64,000 nt of DNA from Prostheceraeus crozeri (taxonomy: Eukaryota; Platyhelminthes; Polycladida; Euryleptidae): the NCBI GenBank assembly GCA_907163375.1, contig CAJQUW010004756.1, positions 661,486-725,485 on the forward strand. The letters are read 5' to 3'. Within the stretch, counting starts at the first letter, position 1. Every line of letters starts with the position of its first letter. Position numbers and translations under genes: made by a program. The notes beneath the pieces are model-generated. The model had not been told where the DNA came from. It did not search any database and worked only from the letters and a program-made list of their open reading frames with translations. Shown piece by piece: positions 22,211 through 33,200 of the stretch.

Positions 22211-24590
22211 GGGCATCAAGCTGATTTCATATGCAAGTATTCATACAAAAATTGAGATCTTATTGTCCTTCTTTACTCAAATTTAAAGTTTTTAATTCAA
22301 TTTTCATCGGCATGATTTCTTGACTCACTAAACTATGTTTTATTTCTTGAATCTGAATAGTAATCTGAACCCATTTACATCTTTTAAGCTTAGTTGTGGT
22401 CATTGTCTTTGATTACGTTATTTTACTCTGCCGGTAACAAGTAGTTTGTGATGTGATCACGCCAAAGATCTTTGGATCACGCTTAAGAAAATACTCCTAT
22501 CAATAAGGCTGAGCATGAAGTAACCCATCGAATTGCTAATTTAGCAAACATTACCTGTCCAAGGTTGTTATGACACAGAGGATTTGTAACATATATTCTT
22601 TCTGTATTGCAATCATGATCAGTCAATTCCGCAGCAATTTCTTCAAAACTGCAAAAATTTTGTGTCTTACATTTATTTGGTAATGGGTTTCACCTCGAGT
22701 TCAGTTCATAAAATCGAAATTGCGTACACATAGGGGATTTGAGTAATACTGAGTTGCTACTCTATATAGTATACTTACTCCATGTTTAGAAATGCAATCG
22801 AAAACATTATGAAGTCATCTGGATAATAATTAGGCTACCCGCACAAATTACCCATATATGTAAGCTATAGTGCTTCAAAACAGGGTGGGAAATGTTTCAG
22901 ACAAATTGATTAAAACAGTGTTTCAAACACTGTTTAAAACACTCTGAAATGAACATGTTTAAAGCATGCTTTTTTAAATAAGCGAATTTAGATGTGACTT
23001 TTTCAATGCTACAATCGAAAATCAGGCAACCATCTTGACAGTTTGTTACTACCGACTTTCAGGAGATGCTGGACGCCCAAAACCCATTTTGTAAAGTGAC
23101 TTTTAAACTAACGATGGCTCTAGACCAAAGGTTTTGAATAAGCTTAGTTTTCTTTCATTCCACGTTTTTGCATCAAAATGATCACTGTAGAGAAAATGTG
23201 CTTTCTCTACAAACAATTGAACATATGAACTATAAAAGATTACAGTGTAAAATTGATGGCGGATGTACTACATCACGAAGTTGTTCTAATTTATTTTACA
23301 TTATGCACTTTGCTATTTCTTAAAATACAAATAGTCATATAATTTACTTCGTGATTGACACTCTTATTATTTCTTAATGCATCACGCTTATAGGATTATG
23401 AGGGCAGGCCTACAATGTCATGGTCACATCATCTAACACGCAGTGTTTCTGTAATCTAAATTTAGTGCAAATTCAGTGTCACCTATATTTATAGTGGCTT
23501 AGTATTTAATACAGACTATTTATTTGAGCAAAACTATTTTGAGCTGATAACGGAACATGATACAAGCGTTCTTACAAAACTCAAATTTCATTTATATTCT
23601 ATCACGACTTAAAAAGGATTTCGTCGAATTCTGATTTATCTGAATTTCTTCTTCATAGCAGATGCTGAATTTATATATTTAGCGATAGATTGACAAGCCT
23701 TCATGCCTCAATCGTATACATCAAATATACGTGGACAGTAAAAGACATTTTAAAAAAACATGTCTAAAACATGAAAAAACGTTTTAGGCATGTTTTTTCA
23801 ATTAAAAATGCTTTTTACCCAAAGCTTTTCTTTTATACTGCAAAAGGAAATTGCTTTCCAGAAAATTTTCAAAAATTTAGAAATATTTTGAAGTGTTTGA
23901 TAATGAAAATTAATTGATTGAAAAGTGATTTATAATGGGTCTGCTAATTCAATGTCATACTTCAATTTTTCGTGTAGGGCCTATTCGAAATGCCCTAACC
24001 GCACAATATCAATCTTGTAAACATAGCCATCAATATATTTCAGGCATGTTATGCCTGCTTATGTAGATATCATAAGCAAATTTTGCAATACCCAAATTTA
24101 CCTGTGTGACTGCTGCTTTCCCTGATTCGGTTAGGACAGCCTAAGCCACACGAGAAAGGGTAGGCCTAGCGCTTTTACAAATTACTGATAAGCTGCATTT
24201 CGTTTCGGCTCCCAAGCACGGTGGGCCTATATACGGTGGGATAAGCTGATCAATTAATCCAGATCATGATCAAAAATGACTCTTTTATAAAGTCACTCAT
24301 CGTCAAAATGTAATCGAAACAATTGCTGAGATCAATGTTTCAAAGACTTTATAGCCGCGCATGATTGCTGCATGGATTGTGCTCGTGCGGGCAGAGCACG
24401 CGGCGCAGCAAAATTTCAAAATTTTCCATTTTTCAGAAAATATTCCACTCAATATGGAAAATTTTCAATGCTAAGAACAACGTTCAGGTTGCAGTATAAT
24501 CCAAAATATATAAAGTGATTCAGTGCAGCTTCAGACTTTTCTCATTGCATTCAAATTACCGTGAAACATAAGCCTAAATTTACGTTGTTC
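22211..24590. other. No gene recognised; AT-rich repeats
   Basis: Near 22915-22975 and 23740-23800 there are short palindromic runs built from CATGTTT/AAACATG. They might be ends of an old MITE. No coding exon was recognised. Confidence 0.4.
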
Positions 24591-24592
24591 CA

Positions 24593-24690
24593 TTAACCCC
24601 TTCAGTACCATGACGCACCGGTGCGTCATTCATTACTCAATCTAGAGCGCCATGACGCACGGGTACGTCTTGATATATAGGAAATGTTAT
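24593..24690. repeat. Possible piggyBac-like MITE end with palindrome
   Basis: TTAACCCCTTCAGTACCATG is followed by the palindrome ATGACGCACCGGTGCGTCAT, and a partial second copy (CATGACGCACGGGTACGTC) follows about 30 bp on. TTAA plus CCC and a subterminal palindrome resembles piggyBac-derived MITEs. I did not find the opposite end. Confidence 0.35.
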
Positions 24691-24699
24691 GTGAAAGAA

Positions 24700-26780
24700 T
24701 TGATTCGTGGGAGTTTGGCAGGTTCACGTTCTTCATCTTGGCGATCTAAATGACTAGTTAGCAAACTGGAGATAGCCAATCAACCTCAAGCAACGGCCAG
24801 ACAATAGAGTGAAGGCAGTGATATTAATGAAAACGCATGCGAAAGAGACTCATAATCTAGCGGTGTAGTCATGTGACGATTGTAATTTCCATGGCGTGTT
24901 ATTGGTTGAGGCCATAGAAATAAACTGTTTATCTGAAGTTGACTAGAATGGAAATTGACTCAAGGTCGCGGCACATCCGGGGGAACTAAGTTGGGGCATG
25001 AAGAACCAATTAAGAGCTTCGATTTGCTCATGTGACTGATTCTAACCACAACAATTTTAAACCAATTATACAAGTGTGTAGGCCCTGTCTACTATAAAAT
25101 AAGCTGCTTAGGCTGTGGTACGTACATGAAGTAAGCGCACCGGTACAAGCTGTGTCACAAGAAGTCAAAATTTCCCACTCAAAATTGACTGATTCAAAAT
25201 GTTTCGGAAAATTTATGTCATTGTTTTACTTGAGCAGGCCCAAATACCACCATAATCAACAGCAATGTTGCAATCCTCACTCAGTGGATTCGTTTTATGG
25301 GGCTTCTCAATTAGCCTACCCCAAACACCTTCTACCCTGTGGGAACGAATCTTGCGAAAAACTGGCGAATGTAAGCTGCAGAATATCATGCTAAATTCCT
25401 CATATCATATATTATTCGCTGGCGAGTTCGCGTTCGCCGGCGACAATTCATGCTCGCTTATGTCACCTTTTACTTTTTTTTTCTTATTTTTTTCATTAGT
25501 AATAGCCCTTCTCACGGAGGCTCTATTCTCTCTCTTCACTAGCCCCCACCCACCATATGATAATCTATTAAATAATAAGTCTTTCTAAGAATAATGAATG
25601 ATAAGTAGAGAATCCGCATATATCAATTTTCATGACAGCATCTGACATCAATAAGTTACAACACAACAAAATATTTGAAGAATATCATAGTATTTACTTC
25701 TGCAGAATGAAGATAAATAAATTTTTAGTTTGTTTTTTATTGAATTAAAAAAGATCCCGTTTTATCAGGCAACTGAGTATTACAATATATGTACATACAA
25801 GGTAATATAACGTACATTGACTACTTACACTTAATTAGTTGCTACACATATCCATGAATTCGCCGTTGGCGAAAAATCCCTTGCATTAGATATACCAATA
25901 TCAACCAAAATATAAGCAACTTTTTTCTGTCGTTTTTATTTTAATTTTTTTTTTTAATTTTGATGACCATTTGGATGATTTCACAGCGAGATAGTACCCG
26001 ACATTTTAAATGAACCTTTAAAAAAATAAAAAAAAAATCGCACCGATAATCTGTAATCGTGAAGCAAGATAAGATCGTTCGGGTAGCTACACGTATGAAG
26101 TGGAACGCCGATTGTTTTACCTAGGGGGGGGGGAAGGAATGGTTCCTGGAACCATACATTTATTTTTGACTTTAAGTTTCTACGTATTTCTGATCAAGAA
26201 TTCAAGTTTTATCAAGTTTGGCCGATAGGAGCATAATTTGACGCTGATTATTTTAAACTACTTTTTGAAGATCGAGTATTTTTGTCTATTTTTCAGAGAA
26301 TATGGCATCTCAATAATCAATTAAAATTAGGCCTACTTAGGTATCCTACATATCCCCTACCATTGACAAATAATGATTCATTATTAACTTGCCTACATAT
26401 TTATCCACCAATGTAATTATTGCGAGCTAATGAATAATGGCAATACGTACGCTTTAAACACTACTCCCAATAGATTTATGAGTAATACTGTCGGTTTTAT
26501 TATGCCACAAATCGGGATCCCAGGGAAAAGATCGACAGGATTACATGCTTCACAAATAAACAAGTGTGTAGCCTATGATATACGTTGATCAAAGCCATCT
26601 GCTATCAACTTCCATAATTTTGCTAAAAAAACCAGTTGGCTGTAGGTCTTGGCCGCACTGATGTGAATTGACACATCTTTCAGATAAAATTTCTACTTTT
26701 TTAGTGTTTAAGTTTTATCTTGATATATTATTTTTTACCCACTCTAAATGGATTATTTCAATTTGATTTTGACCTACACT
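24700..26780. other. No gene recognised
   Basis: This is AT-rich with several T or A runs (for example near 25470, 25950 and 26010) and a G run near 26126. There are short chance frames only. Candidate poly(A) signals for POC5 lie just right of it. Confidence 0.5.
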
Positions 26781-27000
26781 GTTATCTTCTTTATTTGAGC
26801 AGCCTTATTCTATTTCTGTTTAGATTTATTTAATAATTGAATTCAGACAATGACCATCTCACAAACCCTATCTGCCTTTTTCCAAGTTAAACAAAATACC
26901 AAAAGACAGAAAAACATCAATATTTCTAATATTGCATCAAAAAATGTACATAAAATCTAACGATGGACACCGATCGGAACTTGATATGTAAAGGCAAGGG

Positions 27001-27243
27001 TCACAAAGGTGGACGGCCCACAATTCGATTCACACGGTCATGGCTGGCCAGAACTGGCCCAGAAGTGCGTTTGTTCACAGGATGGTGACGTTCCACCATA
27101 ATGGCTGCGGCAGCTGAAGGATTTGATCGTCGCAATACGTCCTCTTGACCGGCAATAGGACGATGACGGGAATTTGAGCGAGAATGAGGAAGAGCGTCTC
27201 CGCCTGCAGATGGCTGTAGTTTTCGTAGAACAGGTGCAGTCGT
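27001..27243 (-). CDS. POC5: POC5 last exon
   Basis: The acceptor is TTGCATTGTAG. In phase 0 it encodes TTAPVLRKLQPSAGGDA, a Ser/Arg-rich stretch, then AAAIMVERHHPVNKR and a stop at 27001-27003. IMVERHHPV corresponds to VVVEKHHPV near the human C terminus. A larger frame in another phase crosses this region but lacks homology. Confidence 0.75.
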   Translation of the reverse strand, partial: TTAPVLRKLQPSAGGDALPHSRSNSRHRPIAGQEDVLRRSNPSAAAAIMVERHHPVNKRTSGPVLASHDRVNRIVGRPPL

Positions 27244-30200
27244 CTACAATGCAATGGAAAGACATTGTAGTTTTATCAAATGCTGCGAAATTAAAAATAA
27301 TTTGAAATATTGTGAATTGCAGGGCTGTGCGCCGGTAAATCATTCAAAACAAAATTGTTTCCACGACGCGTAGGATTAATTATTTCCGAATTTTCGACCA
27401 GCAGTTCAATGGTGGTCTCAACAGTGATCTCTGTGTTTGCGGAGACCAAAGCGTTCACTTTGGTCACCGCTCACTATGTGCGGTGATTTTGATGAGTTGG
27501 TTCACTTTGTGACTTAAGCGTTCACAGGCTTAGTACATTAAAGTTTGCTTCTTTTTGGGTGCTGCTTTCTTCTTAGTAGGGGTAGTCTTTGCCTTCTCGG
27601 TAGCTGGCTTTTTGGCGGCAAGCTTCTTGGTTGGTGTCTTAGCCTTCTTGGGCTTAGCTGCAGCCATCTTCTCGGGAGTGGCAGCTTTCTTTTCAGCCTT
27701 TGGTTTCTTGGCCGCAGGCTTCTTGGCTTTAGTTGCCTTAGTCTTCACCTCTTTCTTTTCCTTGGTATCTTTCAGAGTGCAAGTGATGGTCTTGCCTTGG
27801 ACGGCTCCTTTAGTCATCAAGCTCTTCAAAGTTGAGCTGAGGTTCAACTGATGAGGTTTTTTGTCGGGAAATTGCACCTTCAATTGATGAAGGGTGAATT
27901 TCTTTTGAGCAGTGATGTGCGCAACAACTTCCTTCATACCGCTCTCTTGAGCGGGCTTTTTGGGTGTCTTTGGCTTGGAGGCCTTGGTGGTCTTAGCCTT
28001 TGCCGCCTTAGTGGCTGCTGGTGCCTGTGCGTCGGACATAATTTTGGTGCCTTCGGTCAAAGTCCGAGTGTTTGCCCTAGCGATCTTACGGTCCAGAGGT
28101 CGAGCTCCGAGAGTGTCATTGGAAGTCGGCAGGAAGAGCATCCGTATTAAAAGTTAACAAAACTCAAGTTTAAAGTCTGAATGTGTCAGCACCGTCCAAG
28201 TAGTGACGTTAAACCATCAATTTTTTGGTTCACTGGCCATCATCAGGCCATCTTCCTGATGATGGCCAGTGACCTGTTGGTCCGAAATTCGGAGCTAATA
28301 AGTCCTACGCGTCGTGGAAACAATTTTGTTTTGAATTTGAAATGTTTGATTTTTGAATTTATGCACTGCTCAAGATTTCATGACATACAATTGTGATGTC
28401 CCTTCTTCAGGAGTTCACAAAAACAAGTGGACGTACAAAACTTATAAAGTTATCAGGTATTTGAATGTTTTTCTGATCAAAGCTAAAAATGAAAATAATA
28501 TGTGCATCAAAAATTTTGTATGTGAATGTAGATATCATACCTGTGAAGTTGCTTATGTGCAGATAACTATCATCTTAAGTTATGCAATACATAACCATTT
28601 ATCATAATGAGCCATATCATAACTAATCATTAACTAATACATTATGATCACAAAACATTTCAAATGACTGGTGACATTGCATGTACATTTATTTTTGTAC
28701 ACCTTAACAACTCAATTTGGTTTTCCCAAACTTTTTAATCTATTATGACTGACAGCCAAGGCATATCTGTACTTTTGTTTTTGTATTCGCCTCTATGGAA
28801 TTTCTTAGCACAAAATATTTTATGAAATCCGAGACGCATAAACAGAATTAATACTAAAGCCTTGGAGATCATAGAAGTGGTCAAGTAAGCAAAACCAAAA
28901 TGACAGGAAGAGGGGAAAACAGAAATTTTGCACTTTTATCAACCAAAGAAATGCAAACCTCAAGCCAACGAGGATATGCAAGCAAAAATTTCTGATGAAT
29001 CATGATGAAGATATACATAACACTGAAACAACTAAAATATGTAGGCATGCAGGGAGCCTGGTTACAAAGCACATGGTTTCGCCCCCTAACCTTCAATCTG
29101 TGTCACATGACAAAATCAAGCCAAGCAATTAGGAAGGCCTCTCCATACTTAGGGAAGCATTACTAAAAATGAATCATCATGCATAACCATAAAGATTGTA
29201 GAGTGCCAGTTGTACTTCGCCTGGGCATATAATGGAAAGATGTCCTCAGAATTGAGGTCCTCAGAAATAAGTACGAAAATTCCTTGGCAGCCGTAGACGA
29301 TGCGTTTCGCCCATAATGGTCCGTCAGTTCGGCTCGGAATGGCCCAAACTAGCTTAAAATATGCTATTGACGAGTCCTTGGTAAGAAAGATGAGAAGTTA
29401 ATTTCAATAATTAGCATCAACTGGATGATAAAGAGTGACCCTTTTTTGTTAATGACTCTAAGGAACTTTCGCACGCCATTAATGCCGATGCATCTCCTTC
29501 TTACTTATGTACTGTACACTCAGATGGTGCATCGTGCACACGTGTGAAGACAGAAATTAGATGACTGATCTGTGATCGTACAGAAAAATGCACTACTTAT
29601 TACACAACTGAGTACTAACAATTAATATTAAAAATGAACTTTAAAGGAAAAACATTGTAAAATCACAGGGTTTCAATTTTAGTCACCCTTCACCCCATTC
29701 AGTGACTTCTATCGCTTGAGTTGTTAGAAATGATGAGCTTAAAAGGTAGCCTAATAGAAGCACGAGAATAGAAAGAAAGGCTTGCCACACGTAGATAAAG
29801 AACATTCCAGACATCAAAAAATGGTGAACAAGAACAGTGAATAATCCAGAACTGATAGCCGTCCTTGTCTCTCACGATAATGATCTCACATTTAGCTTGA
29901 TAAAATGTTTTCAAAGTCAAGCATTCTTTTTTGAAATTCAACATTAATTATTGATGTGCATTGATTTCTATGTGTCTATAAAACGACACCTAATGTTTCA
30001 AAATAGAACCTCGGATCAATAATTATGACAAAAAATATCCTTTATTTCATATACATTCCTATCATCACTTCCATAATGAGAGCCGTAGGGGAGGCTCATG
30101 ATTGATGAAAATAAAATTCAAGTCATAATTAAGTTGCAAGTTAAGAGATACATTTACAGAAAAAAACGCAAGACATTTTGCCATTAAAAAACTATTCATC

Positions 30201-33200
30201 CATTGTGCTATCGAGAACACAAAGGAGGTCTGCTGAACAGCACAGATGAGGTGAATCCTCAACTTGGTAGCCCACCGCACTCCCCTGCTTCCAACACTTA
30301 CCACTCTTTGTAATGGGACACCAATCACGCTTTTCTCTGGCCTCTCAACACCTATGACTTCTTCTTCCCCAGGTTCAGGGATATCTGGTGACTCATCAGG
30401 AATGTCGTGCATGATGTTCATTGTCTCCATGTTCAGGGCGCACACTCCTCGCATCACAGCAGCCCGCAATTCCTCCCTTTCATGGTGTTGTCTTTCCTCA
30501 CGGATCTGTAGCTCGCGAGTCAACCGATCTACTTCGGACGTCAACTGAAAACATGCAAAATAATCAAAATTACCCTTTATGTAAGAAAGTATATTTGCCC
30601 AACGAGGCATCAATTGTACACATATACTTAACAAACACTACTGGTCCCTTTGCGAAGCAACGCTGTCTCCAGGTCGGCCAGGTAGGTGACCATATATAAG
30701 AGGAGTTCAACGCAACTATAACGGCACTACTCACAACATCGTGTGATGCCTAGAGCTCTCGTAATATGCGCATGAAAAAGATCTTTTGGAAAAATAAAAG
30801 TAATATTTAGCAGTAGTTCGGCGAAACTGCTATGACAAAATTAATTTGCTGTTCAAAGATAATGTTGCTGAACAATTTCAAACGTTCTGCCATTGATAAA
30901 GGGCCTGATCCGAAACGTCTGGTCCGAAATATTTCAAATTTTACTTTTCTTGGCATTATACACATTGACATGGAATTGGTTTCTTGCATTCTTTGCTGAA
31001 TAATTATCCTCCTGCTCTCTGCCGTATCATACGAAAAACTTTCGCATTTTATATGCTAATTAAATCGAGAAAGGGTTTCCACATCTGATAGCGGTGAAAT
31101 GACAACAATACTTGCGTAAAAGACATACCTTTTACACATTGTCCACGTCCTGAAGGCAACTGGCTACTGTAGATGCCTTCTCTAGTAAATTTATCATTAT
31201 TGAGCAAAACAAGTACATGTAAATTCGGTTAAGAGATGAACATGAATATATAAGTTTTTTTAGCTCTGATTGACATTCAATTTGAACAAATAACTTGTGC
31301 GATATAGTCAACACCATCTACATGCAAATCAGGGAATACTTGTACAAAATTTGTTGACTTATCGGGCAATCATCTGCAGGTACAAAAGAATCTATAAATA
31401 ATCTACAAAAGCATATTCCCATGTAATCAAGGAAAACCATTCCAAACGAAAGGAGGAATTCTATAATAATTCATGATAAGGTCATTGAAAAAATGATTTA
31501 TATTTCACCATTCCATGAAATACCCAACGAGGTCATTTTTTATTCCAACTCAGTGACTAAACAGCTTAAACTAATTGCAAATAGCTTCAAGCAGTCTCAC
31601 GGCCTGTAAATGCAAAATTAACTTTAATTAAGCAAAACGAAGCTTTTCGCCCGCTCTCGGTCTGGTGCAACGCAGGAATCGCAACATAAAATTTGATGAT
31701 ACTAAAACGGGTGACAACAACTCACATTTCTTTCACCCCGGAAACAATACACCTGTGACGAATTACTCATGAATGCATAGATCTGGAACAATTCTTTTGA
31801 TGGCCAGAGCTTCCAAACAACGAAAAATGTCAAAATGATGTGGTCTAAATAATGCAGTAAAATTGTCTATGACACTGACATCTCGTCCACAAGTTATCAA
31901 GTGACGTGTGATGGCACTCAGATGAGGAAGAGAACAGTAAAAATTTGTCATTGCCGCTTGAAGCAACTGTTTTAAAATGAATGAGAATAAGTCTTGGGCA
32001 TGTGACATCATTTGTATGATGGAAAACCCAAGTAAAACGATACGTTTCTTGATAGCTGTAATATTGAGAACTTTTCACCTCTACAGGCGCAGGTCATGAT
32101 CACAAGTGAAACAATTTACGAGACCAGACTGTTGTTATGGTTATTCATTTTAACTCTTTTGAAATGATACAAAAAACATTTTTATGCTACAACAAGCACG
32201 AGTATGTATTATTGTACAGTATGTTAGAACTACAGATACCAATGTAAAGGAAGACAGAAGAAACCAAGTGGAATCCAGTGACAGCAGCAATATTATATGC
32301 GATGGTCACCAGCATTTACTTGAACGTCCCAAAACTGGTGAAAACCAGAAGCTTCAAATAATAAGAAAAAAATGTAAGAAAAAATTGATTCTGTTCTTTT
32401 GGAAAAACCATTTCTCGTTGGTTTTCCAGAAAACGTAGTTTTTGTAGGTTTTTCGGAAGAGCCAAATTTGGTAAGGAGGAAAAGTTTGAAAAACAATTTC
32501 GATTTTTTGAAAAAGCAGCATAAGTATAGGAGTTGGCGAATTCATGCTCAAACACAAATGTCCAAGAGTCTATCTCTTATCAAAACTGACCTTCTTGATT
32601 TTTTCTTCATATTCAACTGCCAGGTTCAGACAAACTTCTTCTACTTTTGCACGGGTTACCCTTTGTACTCGTTCTTTCCAGGTGCTTTCCAAGACTGATT
32701 TCCATGCAAACAGAGCGCGTCGCTGTCGCAATAAGTCGGCATGTCGGGTCGCCATCTTCTACAACAAAATTCGCACAGTAAGTTAATCGAAACGTTTTGT
32801 CAATCAATCCTATCCCGATTTCAGACTACAGAACTTACAGAACAAAACTTTTGTCTTTTCCTCAGCTCTTCGTGGCTGCGCCAATTTGCGAAAACTTGTG
32901 CTAACTTCACTCTTTCTTTCTGCTGCCGAATTTGGGTTACAAGTTTCTTTATGATATCATCTTTATGCTGCAATGCCTTGTTTTGCTCCTTTACTTCTTC
33001 TCGCAGTTTGCTTATCTCTGATTGAAGTAGTTCCTCTCTTCGGTAAGCCGCTTGTCTGTCTTCCTTCAACAAACGAGAAGTGGATGCGTTCACCATTTCT
33101 CTAACTTGAACCATTTCTTTCTGAAAATGACATATTTGCCCATTATATGACGCAAATTCGGACCGACTCTGACATTTAATGGTGTCATCAGTTATCAACA

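Larger units (their letters stand above)
27342..28336. mobile_element. About 1-kb cassette with inverted repeats, holding an H1-like gene
   Basis: ATTCAAAACAAAATTGTTTC at 27342 starts a 34-bp block that is exactly repeated, inverted, at the other end (up to 28336). The repeats continue at about 70% match for another 40 bp. The cassette lies in the last intron of POC5. It contains the H1-like gene, a SINE copy, and hammerhead-like cores in both repeats. No transposase is present and no target duplication is obvious. It could be a non-autonomous element that captured a gene, or two Penelope-like termini in opposite orientation. Confidence 0.6.

Noticed and set aside
28040-28141. N-terminal 34-residue extension of the H1-like protein
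   Set aside because: It is the translation of an antisense SINE; the Met at 28039 starts a typical Ser/Ala/Lys histone-like N terminus.
27545-28157. Long plus-strand frames opposite the H1-like gene
   Set aside because: Leu/Phe/Ala-rich mirror images of a Lys/Ala/Pro-rich gene; no independent support.
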